DNA of 64,000 nucleotides from an uncultured Ralstonia sp. (GCA_913056305.1 CAJXMR010000001.1:1-64000); one strand, 5' to 3'. Positions 46,391-56,102 are shown, counted from the stretch's first letter. Program-made: numbers and translations. Notes: generated by a model from the letters alone, not told the origin.

Positions 46391-46453
46391 TCTTTACCGT
46401 TTCTTAATAAACGTGCGACGCAAATTCAGCGGAATCTTTACCGTTTCTTAATA
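46391..46453. repeat. Two 19-bp direct repeats upstream of the M15 peptidase gene
   Basis: TCTTTACCGTTTCTTAATA occurs at 46391-46409 and again at 46435-46453, 44 bases apart. The repeats are AT-rich in a high-GC window and sit 70 to 115 bases before the start of the M15 gene. They could be regulator sites or a small duplication around a promoter. Confidence 0.75.
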
Positions 46454-46522
46454 TTTTCAGCTTCGCAATACAGATATAAATCAGGGTGAATTGACGTAAC
46501 CGCCTACGCCTCGCAAGTCAGT

Positions 46523-47374
46523 ATGGTTTTTGCCGCTCTCGTTCTCTACTTCATCGCCATGGTGGCGGTGGCCGCCGTGCTGTTGCTGCCGTCCGTGCGG
46601 CAGCGCGCCGCCGCCGCCGTGCGCGCGCAGTGGCGCCGCCTGAGCGCGGGTGCGGCGGTGGTTGGCACGCGTTCGGCGGGGTCGCTGCGCGAGTCGGTGG
46701 ATAGCGCCACGTCGAATGCCTCGGCGATCAAGCAGTTCGTGGTGCGGCGGCGGGGGCTGCTGCTGGGCGCGTTGGGCGTGCTGTCGGTGCCGCCCCTGCT
46801 GGCGCTGGCCCTGCGCGAGCGGCAGACGTTCGAGTTTGACGATGACACCGTGCGCGAGCCGGACCCGCACATCTCGGCGTTGCTCAACGGCGAGCGGTTG
46901 ATCCCGCCGCCGCCGCTGCCGCCCGAGGTGTTCACCACGCAGGAGGTGGAACAGGTCCGGCCAGCCATCCGCGATGCAAGCCGCGACTGGAACCTGCTCG
47001 ATGCCGATTTCCGCCAGCGCCTGCTGCTGGTCTACAAGATCATGCACGACGAACACGGCTACGACATGGCGCTGCTCGAAGGCTATCGCAGCCCCGATCG
47101 GCAGGCCAAGCTGGCGGCGATGGGCAGCAACGTCACGCAGGCCACCGCGTTCCAGAGCTATCACCAGTACGGCCTGGCGGCGGACAGCGCGTTCTTCCGC
47201 GACGGCAAGCTGGTGATCAGCGAGAAAGACCCGTGGGCGATGCGCGGCTACGAGCTGTACGGCCAGGCGGCCGAATCGGTCGGCCTGGTGTGGGGCGGCC
47301 GCTGGAAGATGATGGACCTGGGCCACGTGGAGCTGCGCCGCAAGGGCGTGCTCGGCAAACGCCCGGGCCAATGA
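46523..47374 (+). CDS. M15-family peptidoglycan peptidase, membrane-anchored
   Basis: A 283-residue zinc peptidase of the M15 family (D-Ala-D-Ala carboxypeptidase or L-Ala-D-Glu endopeptidase type). His214 and Asp221 in SYHQYGLAADSAF form the HxxxxxxD metal motif, and His268 in DLGHVEL is the third ligand. Two hydrophobic segments precede the domain (residues ~1-22 and ~78-97), so the catalytic domain probably faces the periplasm. T6SS loci use such enzymes to open peptidoglycan for the TssM-TssJ-TssL complex, or as effectors. It heads the run M15-PAAR-membrane protein-tssM, with 44 bases to PAAR. Confidence 0.82.
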   Translation: MVFAALVLYFIAMVAVAAVLLLPSVRQRAAAAVRAQWRRLSAGAAVVGTRSAGSLRESVDSATSNASAIKQFVVRRRGLLLGALGVLSVPPLLALALRERQTFEFDDDTVREPDPHISALLNGERLIPPPPLPPEVFTTQEVEQVRPAIRDASRDWNLLDADFRQRLLLVYKIMHDEHGYDMALLEGYRSPDRQAKLAAMGSNVTQATAFQSYHQYGLAADSAFFRDGKLVISEKDPWAMRGYELYGQAAESVGLVWGGRWKMMDLGHVELRRKGVLGKRPGQ

Positions 47375-47418
47375 CGGATCGATGAACCGATGGATCAAGA
47401 ACGCTTGGGGTGCACGCA

Positions 47419-47688
47419 ATGACACGTCCCTTCATCCTGCTGGGTGACAAGACCGACCACGGCGGCGTGGTGATCAGCGCGTCGGGCAACACGTCCACCG
47501 GCGGCAAGGGCGTTGCCTGCGTGGGCGACAAGGTGACCTGCCCGCAGCAGGGCCATGGCGGCACCACCGTCATCGTCACCGGAGACCCGAACGTCATCAT
47601 CGACGGCCGCCAGGCTGCGCGCCATGGCGACAAGACCGCCTGCGGCGCCACCCTCCTGTCCAGCCAGGGCAACACCGGCAGCATCTGA
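47419..47688 (+). CDS. PAAR-domain T6SS spike tip protein
   Basis: An 89-residue protein that is only a PAAR domain (KTDHGGVVISASGNTSTGGK, then GDKVTCPQQGHGGTTVIVTG). PAAR proteins cap the VgrG trimer and sharpen the spike, binding a zinc ion. The start is ATG 47419 with GGGG before it; a GTG at 47410 is possible. It is 10 bases from the next gene. Confidence 0.92.
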   Translation: MTRPFILLGDKTDHGGVVISASGNTSTGGKGVACVGDKVTCPQQGHGGTTVIVTGDPNVIIDGRQAARHGDKTACGATLLSSQGNTGSI

Positions 47689-47698
47689 AGAAGACGAC

Positions 47699-49174
47699 AT
47701 GGTTGCAAGACTGTTCCGCTCCGGGTTGACGCTGCTGGCGGTGTTCGTGGTGGTGTGGATCGCCGTCATCGTGTGGTGGCAGGCCGTCAACCGCATGCCG
47801 ACCACCGCCGACATCGTCACCTACCTGTTCCTGCTGCCGATGGGCATGGTGATCGGCTATTGGGTGATGAAGCGCGCGCTGGACGGCATCCGCTCCAACG
47901 TGGTGGCGGGCCGTGAATTGGCCGCCGCCACACCCGCCGCCGTTGCAGCCGGCGATGCCATGCCCACCGACCCGCAAGACGCCACGCGCCAGTGGCGCGC
48001 CGTGCTGCTGGGCAGCGCCCTGCGCGCGCCGGCCGGGGCTGACGCCATGGCGCTGGTCGACGCCGTGCAGGCCAGCACGCAGCCCGGCCTGGCGGACGTG
48101 CAAGGCTTCGGCCAGCCGATCTTCGCGGCGCCAGTGGAGGGGCTCGACATCGAAGACCTGCGCACTGAACTGGCCGAACGCCATCCCGACCTCGACTGGC
48201 CCGATGAAAACCTGCGCGCCTTGACGCTGGCCGGGCAGGTGGCCGAAGAACTCGCCGCACAGGCGGTCGCGCAGCAACCCGTGGAAACCGGCGTGGAGCC
48301 GGCACGGATGGTTGTCACCGCCCTGCTGCCGCGCGAGTGGACGCCGCCGCAGCAAGCCGCCGCCGACACCTGGTTGCGCCAACGCATCGGCCTGATCTGG
48401 CCGGCCGAACGGCTGACGCTGGAGCCCATCGCCGCCAGGGGCGATGCCGATGCGCTGCTCCTGCTCGATCGCGCCACGCAAGCACTCAACCGCCCCAGCG
48501 ACGAGCGCGCGCTGCGCATGCTGGTGGTGGCCGATTCGCTGGTCGGCCCCAACGCGGTGGAACAGCTCATGCAGCAGGAGCAGCTGTTCGACGCCAACCG
48601 CCAACATGGCCGCATACCGGGCGAGGCGGCCGCCGGCGTACTGCTGTGCGCGCCGACCGACGCGCTGGCCCAGGCCGCCCAGCCAGCCGAAGCGACCGAC
48701 GACGAACCGACTGCGGCGCCGACCACGATCACCCGCGCCAGCGTGGCCCGGTTGGAAGCGCCGACGCCCAACAAAGGCCAGCCGCGCCTGGAAACCCTGG
48801 GCGGCGTGGTGCGCCAGGTGCTGGACACGCTGGCCGCCACACCGGCCGCCAAGGACAGCAAAGCCAAACCCGCCGATGACGCGCCCGCCTCAGCCGAGCC
48901 CGCCATCGCCAGCGTAGTCACCGATACCGGCATGCACCCGGTGCGCACGGTGGAAGTCGCGCGCGTGTTCTCCGAACGTTTTCCGGCGCTGGACGTCGCC
49001 GCCGACCTGCTGCCCCTGGGCACGCCCTGCGGCTACGTGGGCGCCGCCGGCGCGCTGCTGCCCGTGGTGGTGGCGCATCAGTTGAGCCTGGAGACCGGCA
49101 AGCCCGTGCTGGCCGTCACCGCCAACGACATCCAGCAGCGCGGCGCCATCGCCGTGGTGCCGAGCCTGACCTGA
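47699..49174 (+). CDS. T6SS-linked membrane protein of unknown function
   Basis: A 491-residue protein with two N-terminal membrane helices (residues ~8-28 and ~40-60), then a long soluble part rich in Ala and Pro linkers. There are two folded-looking segments: residues ~85-330, and a second one after ~420. I do not recognise the family. GAAGAAG precedes ATG 47699. It lies between the PAAR gene and tssM, 10 and 40 bases away, so it is co-transcribed with them and may belong to the envelope complex. Confidence 0.7.
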   Translation: MVARLFRSGLTLLAVFVVVWIAVIVWWQAVNRMPTTADIVTYLFLLPMGMVIGYWVMKRALDGIRSNVVAGRELAAATPAAVAAGDAMPTDPQDATRQWRAVLLGSALRAPAGADAMALVDAVQASTQPGLADVQGFGQPIFAAPVEGLDIEDLRTELAERHPDLDWPDENLRALTLAGQVAEELAAQAVAQQPVETGVEPARMVVTALLPREWTPPQQAAADTWLRQRIGLIWPAERLTLEPIAARGDADALLLLDRATQALNRPSDERALRMLVVADSLVGPNAVEQLMQQEQLFDANRQHGRIPGEAAAGVLLCAPTDALAQAAQPAEATDDEPTAAPTTITRASVARLEAPTPNKGQPRLETLGGVVRQVLDTLAATPAAKDSKAKPADDAPASAEPAIASVVTDTGMHPVRTVEVARVFSERFPALDVAADLLPLGTPCGYVGAAGALLPVVVAHQLSLETGKPVLAVTANDIQQRGAIAVVPSLT

Positions 49175-49214
49175 CCCCGATCCTCCGAACCCGAGCTCAC
49201 GAGCCGAAGGCAAC

Positions 49215-52200
49215 ATGCAACGCTTCCTGAACTTCCTGACCAACTCACGCACGCTGTCGATCCTGGGCGTGATCGTGCTGACCATCTTCCTGCTGCTGAT
49301 GGCACAGACCTTCGAGATTGGCTTGGTCTGGGCCGGGGTCGTGCTCGGCGTGCTGCTGGCGCTGTGGCTAGCGGCATACATCTGGAAGCGCTGGCGTGCG
49401 CGCCGGGCCAGCAACAAGCTCGAAGGCGTGCTTGAACAGGCCGCCGCCGACAAGACCGTCGCGCCCGACAAGCGCGAAGAGGTCGAAGCCCTGCGCGTGC
49501 GCTTGGCCGAGGCGGTCAAGACCATCAAGCGCTCCAAGCTTGGGCAGCTGTCCGGCGACGCCGCGCTATACGAGCTGCCGTGGTACATCGTGATCGGCAA
49601 CCCGGCTGCCGGCAAGAGCACGGCGGTGCTGAACTCGGGCCTGCAGTTTCCGTTTGCCGACAAGGGCGGCGCGGTCATCCAGGGCATCGGCGGCACGCGT
49701 AACTGCGACTGGTTCTTCACCACCGAAGGCATCCTGCTCGACACCGCCGGCCGCTACTCGGTGCACGACGAAGACCGCCGCGAATGGCTCGGCTTCCTCG
49801 ACCTGCTCAAGCGCTACCGCCCCAAGGCCCCGATCAACGGCATCGTGGTGACGGTGAGCGTGTCGGAGCTGACGCAGAACCGCCCCGAGTTCGCCATCAA
49901 CCTGGCCAAGAACCTGCGCCAGCGCGTGCAGGAGCTGACCGAGCGGCTGGAGGTGTTTGCCCCGGTCTACGTGATGTTCACCAAGGCCGACCTGATCACT
50001 GGCTTTACGGAATTCTTTGGGGACAGCGAGAAGCAGGAGCGCGACCGCGTGTGGGGCGCCTCCCTGCCCTTCGAGCCGGAGGCCAAGCCGGACGTGGCGG
50101 CGCTGTTCGACCAGCGCTTTGACGAGCTGTGCGACGGCTTGAAGGAGATCAGCGTGGCGCAAATCTCGCGGCACCGGAACCACAAGCTGTCGCCGGGGTT
50201 GTTGAGCTTTCCGCTGGAGTTCGCGTCGATCAAGCCGACCCTGCGTTCGTTCCTGGTCACGTTGTTCGACGAGAACCCGTTCCAGTACAAGCCCGTCTTC
50301 CGCGGTTTCTACTTCACCAGCGCGCTGCAGGAAGGCGCCACCAACAGCGCCTCGGCCGAGCGCATCGCGCGCCGTTTTGGCCTGTCCACCGATGGCGCTG
50401 CGCGCAGCCGTGAGGTGTTCTCCAAGAACGGCTTCTTCCTGCGCGACCTGTTCTCCAAGGTGATCTTTGCCGACCGGCAGACGGTGCGCCAGTTTGCCAG
50501 CCCCGCCAAGACGCGCCTGCGCATCGCCACCTTCTTCGCGCTGGTGCTGGCGCTGGGCGTGCTGCTGGGCGGCTGGACGTGGTCGTACATGGGCAACCGC
50601 ACGCTCACGGCCAACGTGCAGGCGGACCTCGACAAGATCGTCAAGATGCAGCAGAACCGCATGGATCTGCAGGCGCGCCTGGAAGCGCTCGACATCCTGC
50701 AGGACCGCATCGAGCAGCTCGACCGCTTCCGCAACGATCACCCGCTGGCACTGTCGCTGGGCCTGTACCAGGGCGACACGCTGCAGCACAAGCTGCTCGA
50801 CGAGTACTACAACGGTCTGCGCCAGGTCATGCTCAAGCCAGTGGGCGGCGCGCTCGAAACCTTCCTGGCCGAAGTCAACGCGCACCCCGACCAGCTCGCG
50901 CCGATGGTGCGCCCGCCCGAGACCGGCGCGGTGATGACCACGTCCGTGAGCTCGGCGACGGCCACGGTCGGCGCCTCGGGCGCGGCCGCCGGCACGCAGG
51001 GTACCTCCCCCGCGGCCACCGCCTCGGCAGGCGGCAAGCGCTATACCGACGCCTCGCCCACCAACGTGGAAGACGGCTACAACGCGCTCAAGACCTACCT
51101 GATGCTGTCGGACAAGCGCCACGTGGAAGTCGCGCACCTGACCGACCAGATCACGCGCTTCTGGCGCGGCTGGCTGGAAGACAACCGGGGCAACATGCCG
51201 CGCGAGCAGATGATCCGCTCGGCCGAGCGCAACCTGTCGTTCTTCCTCGCACGCGTCAATGACGACAACTGGCCGCTGGTGGAAGGCAACCTCTCGCTGG
51301 TCGACCAGACCCGCGAGAACCTGCGTCGCGTGGTGCGTGGCATGCCTGCCCGCGAGCGGGCCTACGCCGAGATCAAGGCGCGTGCCTCCACCCGCTACGC
51401 ACCGATGACGGTCGCCCGCATCGTCGGCGAGACCGGCGCCGGCGTGGTGGCCGGCAGCTACGCCGTGCCCGGCACCTTCACCAAGGAAGCCTGGCTCGGC
51501 TACGTGCAGCCCGCCATCCGCGAGGCCGCCAGCAAGGAGCTGCAGACCAAGGACTGGGTGCTCAACGTGGCCGCGCGTGACGACCTCACGCTCGAAGGCA
51601 GCCCCGAGCAGATCCAGAAGGCGCTCGTGACGATGTACAAGACCGAGTACGCGCGCGAGTGGCAGCGCTTCATGCAGGGCGTCGCCATCCAAGACTTCAG
51701 CAGCTTCGACCAGGCCGTCACCGGCATGAACCTGCTGGGCGACCCGACCAACTCGCCGATCCGCAAGGTGCTCGACACCGCGTACGACCAGACCTCGTGG
51801 GACAACCCGTCGATGCTGAACGCGGGCCTCAAGCAGGCCAAGACCGGCGTGCTGGGCTGGTTCAAGCAGCTGTTTGCGCGGCAGACGCCGTCGCAGGTGA
51901 ACGTCAACCTGGACGTGGGCGGCAATGCCGATGCCGGCACCATCCCGATGGGCCCGGTGGGCAAGGAGTTCTCCGGCCTGGCGCGCGTGGTGGTGATGCA
52001 CGACGACAAGTCGCTGCTGCGCGGCTACATGGATGCGCTGTCCAAGGTGCGCACGCGCTTCAACCTGATCAAGAACCAGGGCGACCCCGGCCCCGGCGCG
52101 CGCCAGCTGATGCAGCAGACGCTGGACGGCAACGGCTCGGAGCTGGCCGACACGCTCAAGTATGTGGACGAGCAGATGCTGACCGGCATGACCGACAGTG

Positions 52201-53159
52201 AGCGCGCAACGCTGCGCCCGCTGCTGGTGCGTCCGCTGCTGCAGTCGTATGCAGTGGTGATCCGCCCGGCCACGGTCGAAATCAACAAGGTGTGGAACGC
52301 GCAGGTCTACCAGCCGTTTGCGACGACGCTGGCCGACAAGTATCCGTTTACCGCCAACGCCAAGATCGAGGCCAGCGCGGCTGAGATCGGCCAGGTGTTC
52401 GGCCCGGACGGCGCCGTTGCCAAGTTCGCCAGCACGACCATCGGCCCGCTGTCGGTGCGCCGCGGCGACATGCTGGCCGCCCGCACCTGGGGCGACCTGG
52501 GCCTGGCCTTCGTGCCCGAGTTCACCACCGGCTTCACGCGCTGGATCGCGCCGCTCACGGGCGGAGCGGCGGGTGGCGCCGGCGGTGCGGCCGCAGCGGC
52601 GCCGCAGACGGTGTTCCAGATCCTGCCGGTGCCGTCGCAGGGGGCGACCGAGTACACGATCGAGATCGACGGGCAGCAACTGCGCTATCGCAATACGCCG
52701 CCGCAGTGGACCAACTTCGTGTGGCCGAATCCGCAAGGCACGCCGGGTGCGAAAGTCACGGCCACCACGTTCGACGGCCGCTCGGTGGAGCTGCTCAACG
52801 AGCCGGGCCGCTTTGGCCTGGAGCGCCTGATCGCGACCGCCACCCGCAAACGTCGCCCGGATGGCGCCTTCGACCTGACGTGGACGCGTGACGGCATCTC
52901 GGTGTCCATCAGCCTGCGCATCATCAGCAGCCCGCAATCGGGCGGCAGCACGGCGTCGGATTCGCCACAGGGCCAGGGCCTGCGCGGCCTGCGCCTGCCG
53001 ACCTCCATTGCCGACGTGAACGCCCCTGCGAGCACGTCGACCCCGCCCGCCCCGGCAGGGTCGCCGCCCAGCACACCGGCGCCCGCGCAGACACCCTCGA
53101 CGACGCAGGCCGCCAACCGCCCGGCGGTAACGGACGAGCAAGGGGGAACGCCGCAATGA
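49215..53159 (+). CDS. tssM: T6SS envelope protein TssM (IcmF)
   Basis: A 1314-residue inner-membrane protein, the main part of the T6SS envelope channel. Two helices lie at residues ~15-58, a third at ~435-457 (IATFFALVLALGVLLGGWTW). The cytosolic ATPase-like domain has Walker A GNPAAGKST (128-136) and the DTAGRY Walker B region (~174-180). The large periplasmic part follows to ~1270. The last ~50 residues are Pro/Thr/Ala-rich. The stop overlaps tagF by 4 bases (ATGA). Confidence 0.96.
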   Translation: MQRFLNFLTNSRTLSILGVIVLTIFLLLMAQTFEIGLVWAGVVLGVLLALWLAAYIWKRWRARRASNKLEGVLEQAAADKTVAPDKREEVEALRVRLAEAVKTIKRSKLGQLSGDAALYELPWYIVIGNPAAGKSTAVLNSGLQFPFADKGGAVIQGIGGTRNCDWFFTTEGILLDTAGRYSVHDEDRREWLGFLDLLKRYRPKAPINGIVVTVSVSELTQNRPEFAINLAKNLRQRVQELTERLEVFAPVYVMFTKADLITGFTEFFGDSEKQERDRVWGASLPFEPEAKPDVAALFDQRFDELCDGLKEISVAQISRHRNHKLSPGLLSFPLEFASIKPTLRSFLVTLFDENPFQYKPVFRGFYFTSALQEGATNSASAERIARRFGLSTDGAARSREVFSKNGFFLRDLFSKVIFADRQTVRQFASPAKTRLRIATFFALVLALGVLLGGWTWSYMGNRTLTANVQADLDKIVKMQQNRMDLQARLEALDILQDRIEQLDRFRNDHPLALSLGLYQGDTLQHKLLDEYYNGLRQVMLKPVGGALETFLAEVNAHPDQLAPMVRPPETGAVMTTSVSSATATVGASGAAAGTQGTSPAATASAGGKRYTDASPTNVEDGYNALKTYLMLSDKRHVEVAHLTDQITRFWRGWLEDNRGNMPREQMIRSAERNLSFFLARVNDDNWPLVEGNLSLVDQTRENLRRVVRGMPARERAYAEIKARASTRYAPMTVARIVGETGAGVVAGSYAVPGTFTKEAWLGYVQPAIREAASKELQTKDWVLNVAARDDLTLEGSPEQIQKALVTMYKTEYAREWQRFMQGVAIQDFSSFDQAVTGMNLLGDPTNSPIRKVLDTAYDQTSWDNPSMLNAGLKQAKTGVLGWFKQLFARQTPSQVNVNLDVGGNADAGTIPMGPVGKEFSGLARVVVMHDDKSLLRGYMDALSKVRTRFNLIKNQGDPGPGARQLMQQTLDGNGSELADTLKYVDEQMLTGMTDSERATLRPLLVRPLLQSYAVVIRPATVEINKVWNAQVYQPFATTLADKYPFTANAKIEASAAEIGQVFGPDGAVAKFASTTIGPLSVRRGDMLAARTWGDLGLAFVPEFTTGFTRWIAPLTGGAAGGAGGAAAAAPQTVFQILPVPSQGATEYTIEIDGQQLRYRNTPPQWTNFVWPNPQGTPGAKVTATTFDGRSVELLNEPGRFGLERLIATATRKRRPDGAFDLTWTRDGISVSISLRIISSPQSGGSTASDSPQGQGLRGLRLPTSIADVNAPASTSTPPAPAGSPPSTPAPAQTPSTTQAANRPAVTDEQGGTPQ

Positions 53160-54139
53160 GTCAGACCCAGTTGCAGCTTTCCTACTTCGGCAAGCTTCCG
53201 TCGCGCGGCGACTTCGTCAAGAGCGCCAACAACGTGCAGCTGCTCGACACGCTGGACCGGTGGCTCGCCCAGGGCATGGAACTGCTGGCCGAGGCGCCCG
53301 ACTGGAAGGCCACCTACGACACCTGGAAGCCGGTGCAATTTGCCTTCCTGGGCTCGCAGAGCAAGCTGGCGATTGCCGGCACGCTGATGGCCAGCAGCGA
53401 CCTGTCGTCGCGCCGCTTTCCGTTCCTGACGGCGACGGCGATGGAGGTCGAGCGCCCGCTGAACTTCATCGCCCGCAGCCCGATCGCGCTGGCGCGGCTG
53501 TGGACGCGCGCGGGGCAGCAGATGCTCTCGCTCGGCCAGGCCGCAGACGCGACCGAAGGCCTGCGCCTGCTGGCCGACGGCCAACACGGCGTGGAGACCG
53601 CCGGCACGCAGGGCTACGATGCCAGCTTCTCCGATTTCATCGACTTCCAGACCGTTGCCGGCCTGGAGCACATGCTGCGCGCGGAGGGCCACAACATCCG
53701 CCTGCGCCGCACGCTGCTGGCGCTCGGCACGCTGCTGCAGCCGGTCATGGCCAACGGCTCGTCGCGGCTGGAGAAGGGGCTCACGCTGCCGCTGCCGGCC
53801 GACCCGCTGTACCGCAGCCTGGTGGCGAGCTTCTGGCTGGAGCTGGTGTCGGGCTTCCTGCAGCGCGCCGATTTCGAGCTTTCGCTCTTCCTGGGCGAGA
53901 TCAACGGCCACGAGCGGTTGGTGATCGGTTTCAACGGTGCGTCCTCACGCACCCTGCACAGCATCATGTCGCCGCTGGCCTATACCGAGCAGAACATCAA
54001 CATCGACGACCCGGAATGGGTCGACCAGCACGTCAGCGGAGAGTACGGTTTGGCCAAATTCGTGAGTTACCTGGATCAGCCGCAGCTCTCACTGCGCGTG
54101 GCGGTCGATACCTTCCGCGAAGTCTTCATCGGAGAATGA
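53156..54139 (+). CDS. tagF: T6SS-associated protein TagF
   Basis: A 327-residue member of the type VI secretion-associated BMA_A0400/TagF family. The N-terminus LSYFGKLPSRGDFVKSANN is the family signature. TagF represses T6SS assembly after translation in some species, often working with TagA/PppA-linked switches. The start overlaps the tssM stop, so it is translationally coupled. Confidence 0.93.
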   Translation: MSQTQLQLSYFGKLPSRGDFVKSANNVQLLDTLDRWLAQGMELLAEAPDWKATYDTWKPVQFAFLGSQSKLAIAGTLMASSDLSSRRFPFLTATAMEVERPLNFIARSPIALARLWTRAGQQMLSLGQAADATEGLRLLADGQHGVETAGTQGYDASFSDFIDFQTVAGLEHMLRAEGHNIRLRRTLLALGTLLQPVMANGSSRLEKGLTLPLPADPLYRSLVASFWLELVSGFLQRADFELSLFLGEINGHERLVIGFNGASSRTLHSIMSPLAYTEQNINIDDPEWVDQHVSGEYGLAKFVSYLDQPQLSLRVAVDTFREVFIGE

Positions 54140-54141
54140 AC

Positions 54142-54972
54142 ATGGGTCTGGATGCAAACAAGCGCGGCTTCCGGCCTGCAACGCTGCTGGCGGGTGCTGC
54201 CATGGCGGCCTGCCTGGGCGCCACCCTGCCCGCTTACGGCGCGGCCGGCGATGCAGCTCCGGCGGCAAACCCCACACCGGGCCAGGTCGTGGCCGGCGGC
54301 ATGGTCCCGGATGAGGCCACCAAGGCCAGCGTGCTCGCCAAGCTGCGCGAGCTGTACGGCAGCGCCAGCGTGGTCGACCAGATCGAGGTCGGCAACGTGG
54401 TGTCGCCGCCCAACTGGTCGGCCAATGTGCAGAAGATCCTGTCACCGCAAATCAAGCAGGTCAACCGCGGCCAGCTCACGGTCGACGGCACACAGGTCGC
54501 ACTGCACGGCGACGTGGGCAACGAAGCGCAGCGCCAGCAGCTCACCAGCGACATGGCGACCACGCTCGGCTCGAGCTACACCATCAAGAACGGCCTGCGC
54601 GTGGCCGCGGTGTCGGAGCAAGGCCTGCTGGACCAGACGCTGGCCAACCGCATCATCGAGTTCGAGACCGGCAGCGCCACGCTCACACCCAAGGGCCGCG
54701 CCATTCTGGATGAGATGTCTGCGGTGCTGCCGCGCTTGAACGGCCGCAAGATCGAGATCGTCGGCCACACCGACAACTCGGGCAGCCGCGCGATGAACCT
54801 CAACCTGAGCCAGACACGGGCGGAGACGGTGAAGAACTACCTGATTGCGAAGGGTGCGGAGCAAGGCACGCTCACGGCGATTGGGGTGGGGCCGGATCAG
54901 CCGGTGGCGGCCAACAACACCGATGAGGGGCGTTCGCGCAATCGGCGGATTGAGTTTCGGGCGAGTCAGTAA
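54142..54972 (+). CDS. OmpA-family protein of the T6SS operon
   Basis: A 276-residue exported protein with a signal peptide (residues ~1-34, ending near PAYGA) and a C-terminal OmpA/MotB peptidoglycan-binding domain from ~175 (IEFETGSATLTPKGRAILDE, EIVGHTDNSGSR). The central segment (PPNWSANVQKILSPQIKQVN) resembles a BON-like region in OmpA-BON proteins. ATG 54142 is preferred over ATG 54136 because GGAGA lies seven bases before it. As the third gene after tssM it probably anchors the T6SS envelope complex to the cell wall, like TagL, but it has no separate TssL. Confidence 0.88.
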   Translation: MGLDANKRGFRPATLLAGAAMAACLGATLPAYGAAGDAAPAANPTPGQVVAGGMVPDEATKASVLAKLRELYGSASVVDQIEVGNVVSPPNWSANVQKILSPQIKQVNRGQLTVDGTQVALHGDVGNEAQRQQLTSDMATTLGSSYTIKNGLRVAAVSEQGLLDQTLANRIIEFETGSATLTPKGRAILDEMSAVLPRLNGRKIEIVGHTDNSGSRAMNLNLSQTRAETVKNYLIAKGAEQGTLTAIGVGPDQPVAANNTDEGRSRNRRIEFRASQ

Positions 54973-54989
54973 GCCTGCGTAAAACGGCT

Positions 54990-55016
54990 GCGCGACCGCT
55001 CACGCGGCGGTCGCGC
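54990..55016. terminator. Possible bidirectional hairpin between OmpA gene and tssA
   Basis: A 9-bp GC-only stem (GCGCGACCG / CGGTCGCGC) with a 9-base loop between two convergent genes. No T-run follows on either side, so it is only a weak terminator candidate. Confidence 0.35.
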
Positions 55017-55022
55017 CACGCG

Positions 55023-56102
55023 TCATCCGGCGTTGTCCGGTGACGGATCCCCCAGGCCGAGCAGCTCTTCGATCTGCGAGAGCGTCGCATCGTCCTTGAC
55101 CACCGTACGCAGCCAGGCGTGTAGCGGCATGTCGCCCCACTTGGCGGCGCGCGCGGCGAGGTAAGCAACCGGGCTATGCGGCTCGGTCTGGCGGAAGAAT
55201 TCGGCGACTTCACGCAGCTGGTTCAGTGCCTGGGCGCGTGTGCGGATCGGGCCGAGCACCGTTGCGACAACGGGCTCTGCCGCAGCTGCTCCGGCTTGCT
55301 GCTGGGTAGCGGCGGCATTGGTTTCCACCGCCGCAGGCTTGGGCTCGGTCTTGCCGCCAAAGCGCTCCACCAGCGCACGGACCGCTTGCAGCGCTTCTCG
55401 GGCCGCGCGGAAGCTTGGCGCATAGTCGCCGGCGCGTGTATTCAGTACGTTGTCCAGTCGCAGCAGCGCTGCCCCGCAACCCACCACATCGTCGTACAGC
55501 GCCGTATAGAACGCAGCCGGCGTAGCCCGGCGTGCCGCCTCGAATTGCTCCTGCGTGATCTTGCCGCGTGACAACTCATCGGCCTGATCCGGATCGCGGC
55601 GGATGGATTCAACCAGCGCCGTTGCGACTTCCCAGTCGACGTAGTTAAAGCCGCCCTTGCCTGCCTCCACCAGCGGCACTTCGCGGATCAGCTGGCTCGA
55701 GCGTGCGGCCAGCCACGCCATGCTGCCCATCCGCGCCTCGGGGTCATCCGCCTCGGGCAGCGGATACAGGTGCTCCCAGAACTGTTCGCACAGGCCGGCG
55801 ATCAGCTCGTAGCCCTCGCGCAGGCCAGCGAAGCCGCGATCTTTCGACAGGCCTTCCGCCAGCCACGCGGCCAGGCGCAAATCCTTCGTGCGGTTCTGCA
55901 GCAGCGACGACCCCTCGCTGATCACCGCGCGCCAGTTGGCCTCCTTGATCTCGGTCACCCACTCACCCTGGTCGAGCGACGGGTCGTCGAAGCGGCGGGC
56001 TTCCTGGATGCTGTCGAATTCGGTGGAGAAGAGCATGTCTTCGCCGCAGGGGTGTGTGCCGGGCAGTGGGGCCAGCAGTTGGTCGAACGGGAGAGAGGTC
56101 AT
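55023..56102 (-). CDS. tssA: T6SS baseplate/sheath cap protein TssA
   Basis: A 359-residue protein with the ImpA_N domain at its start (LLAPLPGTHPCGEDMLFSTE) and the long helical linker and C-terminal region of TssA (VEFGG-like, FRQTEPHSPVAYLAARAAKW near the end). TssA organises baseplate and sheath growth. ATG 56102 or ATG 56114 both lack a good ribosome-binding site; I chose the one that starts the ImpA_N match. It runs opposite to the tssM-tagF-OmpA operon, so the T6SS genes are split. Confidence 0.92.
   Translation of the reverse strand: MTSLPFDQLLAPLPGTHPCGEDMLFSTEFDSIQEARRFDDPSLDQGEWVTEIKEANWRAVISEGSSLLQNRTKDLRLAAWLAEGLSKDRGFAGLREGYELIAGLCEQFWEHLYPLPEADDPEARMGSMAWLAARSSQLIREVPLVEAGKGGFNYVDWEVATALVESIRRDPDQADELSRGKITQEQFEAARRATPAAFYTALYDDVVGCGAALLRLDNVLNTRAGDYAPSFRAAREALQAVRALVERFGGKTEPKPAAVETNAAATQQQAGAAAAEPVVATVLGPIRTRAQALNQLREVAEFFRQTEPHSPVAYLAARAAKWGDMPLHAWLRTVVKDDATLSQIEELLGLGDPSPDNAG

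Noticed and set aside
46257..46451. A 64-codon frame in the AT-rich region before the M15 gene
   Set aside because: It covers the direct repeats, has no ribosome-binding site and no similarity.
49566..53156. A 1196-codon open frame opposite tssM
   Set aside because: It is a codon-mirror frame (Ala, His, Arg, Val-rich) over a well-conserved tssM; it has no recognisable motif.
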